64,000 nt of DNA, taken from positions 1,302,001 through 1,366,000 of the forward strand of contig NZ_LT629796.1 in assembly GCF_900106065.1 (NCBI RefSeq), written 5' to 3'. The notes beneath the pieces were generated by a model. It was not told where the DNA came from. It made no database searches and saw nothing but the letters and a program-made list of their open reading frames with translations. Source of the stretch: Pseudomonas mandelii (GTDB lineage: Bacteria > Pseudomonadota > Gammaproteobacteria > Pseudomonadales > Pseudomonadaceae). The position numbers and the translations under genes are program-made. Every line of letters starts with the position of its first letter. Positions within the stretch are counted from its first letter, which is position 1. Below are positions 16,374 through 25,015 of this stretch, piece after piece.

Positions 16374-17567
16374 TTAAATGGCGGAAAGTTGTTTTTGACG
16401 CGGTCTGAGAATAGCCAGCAAGGCAACCATCGCCAATACAGCACATAGCAATCCCAACAAGACGCACCCGGTCCAGCCGAAACGCTGCCAAAGGTACCCT
16501 CCCATGGCACTGCCGAACGCGCCACCACAAAAATTGCAGACCATGTACACCGTGTTCAAGCGGCTGCGACTTTCCGGTCTCAGAGAAAAAATACGCGTCT
16601 GGTTGGCAACTTGGCCCAGTTGCAGGGCGAAGCTGAGCAGATTGGCGCACACCAGCAACACAATAAAGTTATTGGACCAGGCGATGGTCAAGGCGAAGCT
16701 CAGGCCGCAGAGCAAGATAGAGACGAGGCTGATGGCGACTGTGCCAAAGCGCTCACACACCTTGCCGGCGGCAGGAGTCAGCAGGGTGGCGAGGGCGCCC
16801 CACAAGCTGAACAACCCGACATCAGCGGCGTTCATGCTGTAGGGCGGCGCCATCAGTTTGAACGCGATAACCGACCAGAACGCACTGAACGCTGCGAAGA
16901 CCGCTGCACCCAGGGCGCATGACAGGCGCAGCAGCGGCTCGTGCCAGAACAGGTGCAGCATCGAGCTCAATAATCTGCCATAGGCAACGGACACCGCAGG
17001 CGTATCGCGCCGTGGCAGAACGCTCGGCAGCGCCAGTGCACACAGCACCATGGCAGAAGCCGCCACCCAATAGACCGACTGCCAGCCGAGGTGATCGGCC
17101 AACCATCCGGCAATGGCCCGGGACAGCAGGATCCCGGTGACCAGCCCCGTTTGTACCCAGGCAATGACGCGGCTGCGTTCGCCAGCCGTGGCCAGCCCGG
17201 CCAGGTAGGGGAGCAACACCTGCGGGATGCATGTGCCCATGCAGAGCAAGAAGCTGGCGCCTGCCAGGAATGAAAGATGGGTGGCCTGGCTTGCCAGTAA
17301 TAACAGCACGCAAGTCCACGCCAGCAGTACGCGACAGAGTCGCAAGGGCGACACTCTGTCGCCCAGCGGAACGATCAGCAACATCCCCAAGGCATAGCCC
17401 ATCTGCGATGCAGTGGCGATCCAGCTGGTTTGCCCGGCACCGGCGTGCAGGGTATCGGCGAAGACCGGCAGCAGTGCCTGGTTAAAGTAAACATTGGCCA
17501 CCGACAAGCCGCAGAGTAAGGCAATGCCCGCCAGAACCAGCGGCGTGAAGTGTGTGTTGGGCGACAT
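16374..17567 (-). CDS. MFS transporter, DHA1-like (12 membrane segments)
   Basis: 397-residue inner-membrane permease with about 12 hydrophobic segments. The loop motif GDRVSPLRLCRVLL after segment 2 is a form of MFS motif A. It resembles the YnfM/AraJ branch of drug and metabolite exporters driven by protons. I place the start at the ATG at 17567, nine bases after GGAG; an earlier TTG exists. It is 23 bases downstream of the DHA2-type gene and in the same direction, so the two form an export pair. The position next to the biosynthetic operon suggests product export. Confidence 0.87.
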   Translation of the reverse strand: MSPNTHFTPLVLAGIALLCGLSVANVYFNQALLPVFADTLHAGAGQTSWIATASQMGYALGMLLIVPLGDRVSPLRLCRVLLAWTCVLLLLASQATHLSFLAGASFLLCMGTCIPQVLLPYLAGLATAGERSRVIAWVQTGLVTGILLSRAIAGWLADHLGWQSVYWVAASAMVLCALALPSVLPRRDTPAVSVAYGRLLSSMLHLFWHEPLLRLSCALGAAVFAAFSAFWSVIAFKLMAPPYSMNAADVGLFSLWGALATLLTPAAGKVCERFGTVAISLVSILLCGLSFALTIAWSNNFIVLLVCANLLSFALQLGQVANQTRIFSLRPESRSRLNTVYMVCNFCGGAFGSAMGGYLWQRFGWTGCVLLGLLCAVLAMVALLAILRPRQKQLSAI

Positions 17568-17590
17568 CAGGCATGGCTCCAAAGCGGCTT

Positions 17591-19144
17591 TCAGGTGTCC
17601 GATGAGAGACGCACGACATCGGATGCGGATTGAGTGCCGACTTCGCTTTGGCGCCCAAGAAACAGAAAGACCACGGCGGCAGTGAACAGCGTGAACATCG
17701 CCAGCAGTTGCAACAAGGTGTTGAACCCCGCGGTATAAGCCGAGCGCAGTACCGTCAGCGGGATTTGACTGGCGTCGGCGCTCGCGTGCTGGATGTCACC
17801 CATTACCAGGCGTTGCGCGATCGTTGAATAGTCACCGGCGAACAGTTGGACCGAGGTACTGAGGCTCAAATGGTGCGCGACCAGGGCCGTCAGCACCGCA
17901 ACCGTGATGGCCAGGGCGACACCTTCGCTGGCCACCCGCGTTGTGTTGAAAATTCCGGCGGCCATCCCCGCCCGCTCCTTGGGGATCACGCTTATCGACA
18001 AACCATCCATCAAGCCCCAGGGCAGACCTGTACCGATACCGGTCAGCAGCATGGCCGCGATGATCTGCGCGTGCGCGCCGACCGGGATCGCACTCAGCCA
18101 GTAGAGCCCGGTCGCTGCAATAACGAAGCCGATGGCGCAGAGTACGCCCGCCGACAACCAGCGCGTCAGCGACGCAGCAATGATCGGAACAATCAGCATC
18201 GGGGCAGAAAGTGCCAGCATCATCAGCCCCGCTTCAAAGGCACTGGCCCCTTCCACGCCGATAAACCGAAACGGCAGCAATACGATCAAGACGATGTAGC
18301 AGTAGCAGGTACCGATCGGCAGGATCTGCACACCAACAAAGCGAGGAAACAGAAATAGCCCCAGTTCCAGCATCGGATGTTTCGCCCGATTTTCAACTAC
18401 GACAAACAGCAACAAAAAGACCGCCGATGCTCCAAGCAGCGCGAGGATCACCGGCGAGCCCCAGCCTTGCTCGGGCGCCAGAATCACCGCCGTGGTGAAC
18501 GAGATCAACAGGCCGGAAAACGTCAGCACGCCAGGCGTATCCAGACGTTGTGCTTGCGGGTCGCGGCTTTCGCGCATTTTCGGCAGGGCAAAGATCAAAG
18601 AAAGGATGGCAATCAGGGCGGTGCAAAGAAAAATGGCGCGCCACCCCATGTACTCGATCAGCAACCCCGACAACAACGGACCGAAGGCCAGGCCAACCCC
18701 GAACGTGGTGCCCAGAAGGCTGAACGCCCGCGTCCTGGCATGCCCGTCAAACTCCTGAGCCAATGCCGCCGACCCGCTCGACAGGGCTGCCGCCGCGGCA
18801 ATACCCTGCACGCCGCGCAACAGGTCCAGCCAGAGAATATCGGGCACCACCGCCAACAGGGTCGACACCAGTGCAAACAACGCCATGCCACACATGAACA
18901 GACGCTTGCGCCCATAGAGGTCAGCAAGGGTACCGGCGGCCATCAGCAAGCTGCCGAAGCTGAGCATGAAGGCATTGGTGATCCAGGCCAGTTCCGTGGG
19001 CTGGGCATCAAACGTTTGACCAATGAACGGCGTAGCCACTGCCCCGCCGGTAAAACTCATGGGTAACACCAGGGCTGCCAGGCAAATGGCAGCCAAAATG
19101 GAGTGCCGACCATGGGTCGGCAGCGATTCGGTCACTGAGTTCAT
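17591..19144 (-). CDS. MFS transporter, DHA2 family (14 membrane segments)
   Basis: 517-residue EmrB/QacA-type proton antiporter: about 14 hydrophobic segments, motif A GTLADLYGRKRLF between segments 2 and 3, and the motif-C-like region LLGTTFGVGLAFGPLLSG. The start at 19144 has AGGGA upstream; the longer frame from 19213 is unlikely. No EmrA-like periplasmic adaptor is next to it, so it probably exports into the periplasm. It is divergent from LysR 2, an arrangement typical of a LysR regulator controlling the neighbouring exporter. Confidence 0.9.
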   Translation of the reverse strand: MNSVTESLPTHGRHSILAAICLAALVLPMSFTGGAVATPFIGQTFDAQPTELAWITNAFMLSFGSLLMAAGTLADLYGRKRLFMCGMALFALVSTLLAVVPDILWLDLLRGVQGIAAAAALSSGSAALAQEFDGHARTRAFSLLGTTFGVGLAFGPLLSGLLIEYMGWRAIFLCTALIAILSLIFALPKMRESRDPQAQRLDTPGVLTFSGLLISFTTAVILAPEQGWGSPVILALLGASAVFLLLFVVVENRAKHPMLELGLFLFPRFVGVQILPIGTCYCYIVLIVLLPFRFIGVEGASAFEAGLMMLALSAPMLIVPIIAASLTRWLSAGVLCAIGFVIAATGLYWLSAIPVGAHAQIIAAMLLTGIGTGLPWGLMDGLSISVIPKERAGMAAGIFNTTRVASEGVALAITVAVLTALVAHHLSLSTSVQLFAGDYSTIAQRLVMGDIQHASADASQIPLTVLRSAYTAGFNTLLQLLAMFTLFTAAVVFLFLGRQSEVGTQSASDVVRLSSDT

Positions 19145-19257
19145 CAAATCAATCCCTGCATATCTGTGAAGTATCCGTGCTGTCCAGGCCGAGGCACGCG
19201 ATCGTTCACCCACTCTAGTTAGGATACAATCGAAGATAAACGGGCTTTTATTCCACT

Positions 19258-19263
19258 TATAAT
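19258..19263 (+). promoter_or_regulatory. Candidate -10 box for LysR 2
   Basis: A perfect TATAAT lies 25 bases before the LysR 2 ATG within the 143-base divergent region shared with the DHA2 exporter. The -35 at the matching distance is poor (GATAAA), as expected for an activator-dependent or autorepressed promoter. Confidence 0.4.
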
Positions 19264-19287
19264 GAACCAGAAGGATGTAATCGAGGC

Positions 19288-20211
19288 ATGGACAGTCTTA
19301 GTGGGGTGATCTCATTCGTAAAAACCGCCGAGGCGCTCAGTTTCATCAGCGCCGCCAGGACGTTGGGGATTTCTGCCTCGGCCGTGGGCAAAAACGTCGC
19401 CAAGCTTGAAGCTTCGCTGAACGTGCGGTTATTGCACCGCAGCACCCGCAAAGTCAGCCTGACCGCGGAGGGGCAGTTGTTCTATGAGCGCTGCCGCAAG
19501 ATCCTTGACGATCTTCAAGATGCCCGGGCGATGCTTTCCCACGCCACACAGGAACCCCGCGGAAAGTTACGCGTCAGCTTGCCCACCATCGGCTATCGCT
19601 TTCTCTTGCCCCACATGGCGCGGTTCCGCAAAGCCTACCCGGAGATCGAGCTGGAACTGGACTTCAACGACCAACTGGTGGATGTGATCGATGAAGGCTT
19701 TGACGTGGTCATTCGCAGCGGCGGGCAGGCCGACTCCAAGCTGATGGCCCGCAAGCTGGGGCCCTTCAAGTTTGTCCTGTGCGCATCGCCTGATTATTTG
19801 CAGCGTAAGGGACGGCCTGTCACGCTCAGTGACCTTGAGCATCACGAGTGCTTGCGTTATCGATTTGTCACGACGGGCAAAATAATGGAATGGAGTATGT
19901 CTTCATCCCCCCAGATCACGCAGTTGCGCCTGCCAACCGCCCTGACATTGAACAACATGGAAGCCATGCTGATGGCCGTGGTGGACGGGCACGGCATCGC
20001 ATTTGTCCCGGACTTCCTGGCCCGCGAAGCAATCGCCCAAGGGCGCCTGGAAACGGTGCTCGACGGTCACACCGAAGACCAAGGACAGTTCTGGGCGTTG
20101 TGGCCGTCCAGTCGCCATCTTTCACCGAAAATCCGCGTATTCGTGGACTTTGCTGCGGAGCACCTTTTTGCTAATCCTGCTGTAGACAACCCGGATGCGA
20201 GGCGCTCATGA
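19288..20211 (+). CDS. LysR-family regulator 2, divergent from exporters
   Basis: 307-residue LysR-type regulator. The N-terminal DNA-binding domain (MDSLSGVISFVKTAEALSF, TLGISASAVGKNVAKLEA, HRSTRKVSLTAEG) and effector domain (VDVIDEGFDVVIRSG, FKFVLCASPDYLQRKG) are laid out as in LysR 1 at 7910, to which it is clearly related over the whole length. It is transcribed away from the DHA2 exporter gene across a 143-base region, so it most likely controls the exporters and perhaps the operon beyond. A small terminator follows. Confidence 0.9.
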   Translation: MDSLSGVISFVKTAEALSFISAARTLGISASAVGKNVAKLEASLNVRLLHRSTRKVSLTAEGQLFYERCRKILDDLQDARAMLSHATQEPRGKLRVSLPTIGYRFLLPHMARFRKAYPEIELELDFNDQLVDVIDEGFDVVIRSGGQADSKLMARKLGPFKFVLCASPDYLQRKGRPVTLSDLEHHECLRYRFVTTGKIMEWSMSSSPQITQLRLPTALTLNNMEAMLMAVVDGHGIAFVPDFLAREAIAQGRLETVLDGHTEDQGQFWALWPSSRHLSPKIRVFVDFAAEHLFANPAVDNPDARRS

Positions 20212-20238
20212 GGCGACGTGGCGTATGAAGCAAGACAT

Positions 20239-20262
20239 AACCCGCCAAGTGCGGGTTTTGTT
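20239..20262 (+). terminator. Terminator after LysR 2
   Basis: AACCCGC-CAAGT-GCGGGTT stem-loop followed by TTGTT, 28 bases after the LysR 2 stop. Short stem, but well placed and GC-rich. Confidence 0.7.
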
Positions 20263-20402
20263 GCATCTGGGGGGTTGGTGATCTGTGGTTAGACACAACC
20301 GGGCCTATGCTGGCGGTCTACGTGCAAGGACGCCGCCATGAAATACAAATTACTGATTGTCGCGGTTGAAATGCCAAGATCTTCGCCACGCAGCTAATCC
20401 CC

Positions 20403-20496
20403 TTGTAGGAGCGAGCCTGCTCGCGATGGCGGTGTGTCAGTCGACATCCATGTTGAATGAACAATCGCTATCGCGAGCAGGCTCACTCCCACAAAA
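20403..20496. repeat. Paired inverted REP elements (BIME)
   Basis: A REP unit (TGTAGGAGCGAGCCTGCTCG) at 20403-20431 faces its inverted copy (CGCGAGCAGGCTCACTCCCA) at 20462-20496. This is the common Pseudomonas fluorescens REP doublet. It lies between LysR 2 and ohr in the 308-base gap, which has no other feature besides the terminator. Confidence 0.88.
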
Positions 20497-20519
20497 GCAG
20501 TCCATTGGACCGCTGGGAT

Positions 20520-20942
20520 TCAAAGCACCTTCAAATCCACCGACACATGCCCCCGCGTCATCCGCGAATACGGGCACATCTCGTGCGCAGCCTCAGCCAG
20601 TTCCCGTTTCACCCTCTCTTCCAACCCGGGAAAGTTGACGTTCAACCGGACCGCTAATTGAAAATCCCCAGCGCCGGTTTTGCCCAGATCCACTTCGGCA
20701 TCCACAGACGTTTCTTCCGGCAATTTGATCTTCATCTTGCCCGCCGCCACCTGTATCGCGCCGATGAAGCAGGCGGAATACCCCAGCGCAAACAGTTGCT
20801 CCGGATTAGTGCCCGGCTTGCCCGAGCCGGGCGAGCTGAATTTGACGTCCAGCTCGCCGTCGCTGGATTTGCCGGTGCCGGTGCGACCGCCGACTGTGTG
20901 GGTTTTTGCGGTGTAGAGAACGGTTTCCAGTGCAGCACTCAT
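20520..20942 (-). CDS. ohr: Organic hydroperoxide resistance protein Ohr
   Basis: 140-residue OsmC/Ohr-family thiol peroxidase that reduces organic and fatty-acid hydroperoxides. Both redox cysteines are present: one in LGYSACFIGA and one in AHEMCPYSRM. The TKTHTVGGRTG-like start (AKTHTVGGRTGTG) and the C-terminal RGHVSVDLKVL are classic Ohr. Length is normal. No OhrR (MarR) regulator is adjacent, which differs from many ohr loci. A purine-rich site (GGAGT) precedes the ATG. Confidence 0.95.
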   Translation of the reverse strand: MSAALETVLYTAKTHTVGGRTGTGKSSDGELDVKFSSPGSGKPGTNPEQLFALGYSACFIGAIQVAAGKMKIKLPEETSVDAEVDLGKTGAGDFQLAVRLNVNFPGLEERVKRELAEAAHEMCPYSRMTRGHVSVDLKVL

Positions 20943-20979
20943 GACAGTGACTCCTGATCAGGATTGAACGACGGCGAGC

Positions 20980-21936
20980 TCATTTCGAGGCCTCGCCCAG
21001 GGTGCCGGTGTAGTGCGCCAGGCGTTTTTCGACGTCGGCTTTTTTCTGCAGGCCAAGCTCCATCAGTTGGGTGATGCGTTGCTGCGCAGCCGGGCGTTTG
21101 ACCGAGCCGATGAAACCGTCCCATTCGGCGGCGATGGCTTCGTTGGGTGGCAGGCTGGCGGCGTCGACCAGGCGCTTGATGTCGGCGATCGACTGTTTGT
21201 CGAACCGGGCAATGCGCCGGGCCATGGTGTCGACGAATGCATCGAGTTCGGCATCGGGCAGCTCACGGTTGACGTAGCCGTAGCGTTCGGCGAGTTCGCC
21301 ATTGATGTCATTGCCGGTGAGCAGCACTTCCAGCGCGCGCCCACGGCCCATCAGCCTGGGCAGACGCGCCATCGGGCCGCCGCCGGGCACCAGGGCGGCG
21401 CCGATTTCCCATTGCGAGAGGATGGCTTTTTCGCGGCTGGCGAAGCGCATGTCGCTGGCCAGGGCCAGTTCGCTGCCGACGCCGGTGGCGCGACCGCGAA
21501 TGGACACTATCGAGACCACTGGCGCCTTGCTCAAGCGAACCAGCATATCGGGCAGCGGTGGCAGGCCGGTGGGGCCGTTGGGCAGGCTGGTGGTGTCGGT
21601 CAGCGGCGGGACGAAGTCGTAGTGGGTGAGGAAGAAGTCTGGAACGTCACTGTCGAAGACTACGACCACCACTTTCGGATCGGTCTCGATGGCCGTGACG
21701 ACCTCATTAAGTTGCGGCATGGTCTCGGGGCCGTAGATGTTGTACGGCGGGTTGTGGAAGGTGACGCGCCAATACTCGGGGGTGAGGCGGGTGAGCTTGA
21801 TCTCCTGTTTTGCTGCGTGGGTGGACGGGGTCTTGTCGGGTGAAGCGGATGCGGTCGATGCTTCACCGGCGAGAGACGGGTCGGTGGCCGCCATGCTGGC
21901 GACAATGATCGCGGCATTGAATAGCTGCAGTCTCAT
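20980..21936 (-). CDS. Crotonase-fold (enoyl-CoA hydratase-like) protein with signal peptide
   Basis: 318 residues. The first about 25 (MRLQLFNAAIIVASMAATD) form a plausible export signal, and the ATG at 21936 has a GGAGG site. The crotonase fold follows: VVVVFDSDVPDFFLTHYDF, the oxyanion region SIRGRATGVGSELALASDM and MARLPRLMGRGRALEVLLTG. The usual G-G-G/A-E-L stretch is present as GVGSELALA. A CoA-dependent enzyme has no obvious substrate in the periplasm, so either the leader is not cleaved or the fold was recruited for another reaction. It is 37 bases upstream of ohr on the same strand and may be co-transcribed with it. Confidence 0.8.
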   Translation of the reverse strand: MRLQLFNAAIIVASMAATDPSLAGEASTASASPDKTPSTHAAKQEIKLTRLTPEYWRVTFHNPPYNIYGPETMPQLNEVVTAIETDPKVVVVVFDSDVPDFFLTHYDFVPPLTDTTSLPNGPTGLPPLPDMLVRLSKAPVVSIVSIRGRATGVGSELALASDMRFASREKAILSQWEIGAALVPGGGPMARLPRLMGRGRALEVLLTGNDINGELAERYGYVNRELPDAELDAFVDTMARRIARFDKQSIADIKRLVDAASLPPNEAIAAEWDGFIGSVKRPAAQQRITQLMELGLQKKADVEKRLAHYTGTLGEASK

Positions 21937-22076
21937 GGGAAAACCTCCAGTTGAAAAACATGTGGTCCCCGCGAACAACGTTCTACAGTCTGAAGCAGAT
22001 AATGGGCATGCCGGAAAGGTCCGGCTGAACAAGCCTAGCAGCGCAACTCCGGCTGACAAGTGACGTCAGTCGGACA

Positions 22077-22115
22077 AAAAAAAGGCACTGGCGATGATCG
22101 CCAGTGCCTTTTTTG
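22077..22115. terminator. Bidirectional terminator below pelG
   Basis: A-run, then the GGCACTGGCGAT/ATCGCCAGTGCC stem and a T-run. It ends the pel operon on the minus strand, 15 bases after the pelG stop, and separates it from the crotonase gene transcribed in the same direction. Confidence 0.9.
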
Positions 22116-22129
22116 CCTGAACCGTAACG

Positions 22130-23500
22130 TCAGCGAGACAGCATGAAAGTGTCGTACTCCAGATCTTCCAGCGCCGTCGAAAGCCTGTGCAAACCCAGCA
22201 ATACACAAATCAGCAACGACAGCGTAAACCCATACCCGAAGAAGCTTGGCCCCAGGTACATGCTGAACAACGTCAGCATCGCGTTCAACACCGCAAACAG
22301 CACGCACAGCTCCAGCACCACGGTGCGCTTGTCGAGGTAGAAGAACACGTTGAGCAACGCCATGAACACCACCTGGATGCTCACGCCGATCAGGTCGATG
22401 TAGAACAGCGGCAGGTAATAACTGGAGATACCCAGCCATTCCAGCAGGCGCGGCGCGAACAGGAACAACAGCACCGCCGTCAGCCCCTGCACCTTGCAGA
22501 TTTCCAGCAGGCCCTGGCGGATCGACAAGGTCATCTCGGTTTTCAGTTGCCCGATGTGTTGCAGGGTTTCACCTTCGCGGATCGCCCGGAACAGACGGTC
22601 GTACCACTCGGCAAAGTCGGTCTCGATGCGCACCAGAAACACCGCCATGCCGGGGATGATCGCCAGATACGCGAGGAAGATCGGCAAGTCGTAGAGGATC
22701 GAAGCACGCAGCGGGCCGACGATTTCATTGGAGGTGCCGGGATTGAACCAGAACAGGAATTTGTCGATCCAGATCCCCAGGTTGTAGAAGAAACCGGTGG
22801 CCAGCAGGCTGAGGAAAACGTTGCGCCGGTCGAGGAAATCGAAGGCGATCAGTTTCTCGGCGCGGTACTCGCGCAGGATGTCGTAGAGGAACAGGAACAG
22901 CAGCGTGCTGTGCCCGATCAACAGCGCCAGCAGCAAGCCCGGCATCTGCAAAAAGCTCAACAGGTAGGCGCTCGCGACCATCAGCGTGTAACCCACCAGC
23001 ATCACCAGCAGAATGCGGTTATAGGCCTTCATCCCCGAGAGGAAGATGATCACCAGCCACAAGTTGCACAGCACCACGAAGTTCGCCAACACCAGTACGC
23101 GGTAAATCAGCGGCTCATCGAACAACAAGCCCAACACGACGATCCCCAACAACCCGGCGCCGAGGGTGACCAGCAACAACACCCCCAACAGGTTGGGCAG
23201 GATCTGATCGTACTTGTGCTCGAACAAACGGTCGGAGACGAAGCGCGTGAAGAACAACTGCAAGCCACCCGTCAGGATCAACGAGGTGGCCATCAGGTAC
23301 GTCACCGTCACCAGGAACTGCCCGACCAGCATGTTCGGCAGCAACAGGCCGATGCTGATGATGCCCACCAGCATGACACTGATGATCGACAACACCCACG
23401 GCCCGGAGCTGATCAGCCCGGCGTAGACGTAGGCGTGCAAGGTCGCCGTGTAGGAATCACGCGAAAGGATTTTTCGCAGTTCAAAGCCAATACCGGCCAT
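22130..23500 (-). CDS. pelG: Pel polysaccharide inner-membrane transporter PelG
   Basis: 456-residue polytopic membrane protein with about 12 hydrophobic segments, of the MATE-like/polysaccharide-transporter group. It starts MAGIGFELRKILSRDSY, a hallmark of PelG. It is thought to move the growing Pel chain across the inner membrane together with PelD, PelE and PelF. It is the last gene of the operon, one base after the pelF stop, and followed by a strong terminator. Length matches the known protein. Confidence 0.96.
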   Translation of the reverse strand: MAGIGFELRKILSRDSYTATLHAYVYAGLISSGPWVLSIISVMLVGIISIGLLLPNMLVGQFLVTVTYLMATSLILTGGLQLFFTRFVSDRLFEHKYDQILPNLLGVLLLVTLGAGLLGIVVLGLLFDEPLIYRVLVLANFVVLCNLWLVIIFLSGMKAYNRILLVMLVGYTLMVASAYLLSFLQMPGLLLALLIGHSTLLFLFLYDILREYRAEKLIAFDFLDRRNVFLSLLATGFFYNLGIWIDKFLFWFNPGTSNEIVGPLRASILYDLPIFLAYLAIIPGMAVFLVRIETDFAEWYDRLFRAIREGETLQHIGQLKTEMTLSIRQGLLEICKVQGLTAVLLFLFAPRLLEWLGISSYYLPLFYIDLIGVSIQVVFMALLNVFFYLDKRTVVLELCVLFAVLNAMLTLFSMYLGPSFFGYGFTLSLLICVLLGLHRLSTALEDLEYDTFMLSR

Positions 23501-25015
23501 TTAGCTGTTCTCCATGGCGGCTTGATACAGGTCGCGGTAACGCTGCAGCATCAAGGCTTCGGTGTAATAACGATTGACCCGCAACAAGCCGCTGGCCTGG
23601 GCGGCCTGCCAGCGTCGCGGGCTGCGCAACAGTTCAAGGATCGCGGCGCACGTGGCTTGTGGGTCGGCAATCGCCACCACTTTGCCGGCGTGTCCGAGGT
23701 CACGGTCTTCGGCACTGCCGCCTTCGATCAACTCGCGGCACGAACCCACGTCGCTGCTGACCACCGGCGTACCGGCGGCCCAGGCTTCGAGGATAACCAG
23801 CGGCTGCGCTTCACTGATCGAGGTCAGCACCATCAGGCCGAGTTTCGGCAGGATGTCCTGAATGCGCTGGAAGCCGAGGAAATGCACCTTGCCTTCCAGG
23901 CCCAGACTGGCCATCAGGCTGCGGCATTCGCTGACGTATTCCGGGTCTTCCTCTTCCGGACCGACGATCCAGCCTTCAGCTTGCGGCATGGCACTGATCA
24001 CCCCGCGCATCGCCCGCAGATAGGTTTTCACGTCCTTGATCGGCACCACACGGCCGATCAAACCGACCACAGGCGCAATGCCGTGGGCGCGGGATTCCAG
24101 CGCTGCGGTCCACATCGGCAGGTCAATGCCATTCGGAATGACTTGAGTACGGGTCGCGAGGGCGCCGTCCTTGATCTGCCGCTGACGGTTACCGTCGTAG
24201 AGCGCGATGATGTTGTCGGCGCTGTTGTAGGTCAGTTGGCCAATGCGCTCGAAGAAACGCACCCACAAGGTGCGGATGTAACCCGAGCCGGCATCGAGGC
24301 TGCGGTTCAGCGCCTGGCCGGAACTCTCGGCGATCCAGCTGGCCTGAGCCAGGTCGATCTTGCGTTCCTTGGTGTAGATCCCGTGTTCGCTGAGCAAGTA
24401 GGTGCAGTTCCAACGCTGCTTGAGGATGCAACCCAGAAAGCCCGCGTACCCGGTGGAAATCGAATGCAGCACCCGCGCCTTCGGCATCCGTTGCGCGGCT
24501 TCGGCGAGCATCAGCAACGGCGACTGCATCGCGCGCAAGGTCCAGAAATAATTGACGAAGGACGGATCGGCGCAATGCTGGCGATAGCCTTCGCTCAGCG
24601 ACTCCCAACTGGCGCGGCTGCGCAGCACGTCGTCGAGGGTCATGTGGCCCTGGGCGATGCAGTCGAGCAAGCGTTCGCCCAGGGCCGGGTCTGGCGCATC
24701 CGGGTGATGCAGGAAGCGATACAAATCCTGCAACTGCTGCGGGTCAGCCTCGCGCGGCTCTACGTGCGTGTTGGTCGGATGGGTCGCATCTTCGAGGAAC
24801 ACTTCTTCGATGTGCAGCACGTTGGCCGGTATTTCGTAGCGCCGGGTCGGATAGGCCTGACGCTGGCCGCCGATGAACATCACCGAAAAGGTCAGTTCCG
24901 GCAGGCCGAGGATCATCTGGTGAATCCAGCTGGAAACGCCGCCACGCACGTAAGGCCAGGTGCCTTCGAGCAGCAGACAGATGTCGGCAACCGGTGCCTG
25001 TTCCTTGTGACTCAT
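23501..25015 (-). CDS. pelF: Pel polysaccharide glycosyltransferase PelF
   Basis: 504-residue cytosolic GT4-family glycosyltransferase that polymerises Pel from UDP-sugar. N-terminal CLLLEGTWPYVRGGVSSWIH, the donor-site stretch GLIGRVVPIKDVKTYLRAMR, and the E-x7-E motif in EAQPLVILEAWAAG are intact. It overlaps the pelE stop by four bases and touches pelG, so translation is coupled throughout. The enzyme should dock on the PelD-PelE-PelG membrane complex. Confidence 0.96.
   Translation of the reverse strand: MSHKEQAPVADICLLLEGTWPYVRGGVSSWIHQMILGLPELTFSVMFIGGQRQAYPTRRYEIPANVLHIEEVFLEDATHPTNTHVEPREADPQQLQDLYRFLHHPDAPDPALGERLLDCIAQGHMTLDDVLRSRASWESLSEGYRQHCADPSFVNYFWTLRAMQSPLLMLAEAAQRMPKARVLHSISTGYAGFLGCILKQRWNCTYLLSEHGIYTKERKIDLAQASWIAESSGQALNRSLDAGSGYIRTLWVRFFERIGQLTYNSADNIIALYDGNRQRQIKDGALATRTQVIPNGIDLPMWTAALESRAHGIAPVVGLIGRVVPIKDVKTYLRAMRGVISAMPQAEGWIVGPEEEDPEYVSECRSLMASLGLEGKVHFLGFQRIQDILPKLGLMVLTSISEAQPLVILEAWAAGTPVVSSDVGSCRELIEGGSAEDRDLGHAGKVVAIADPQATCAAILELLRSPRRWQAAQASGLLRVNRYYTEALMLQRYRDLYQAAMENS

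Noticed and set aside
20403..20496. Possible CRISPR-like repeats
   Set aside because: Only two inverted copies with no regular spacers; the sequence is a Pseudomonas REP doublet, as at 55851 and 59936.
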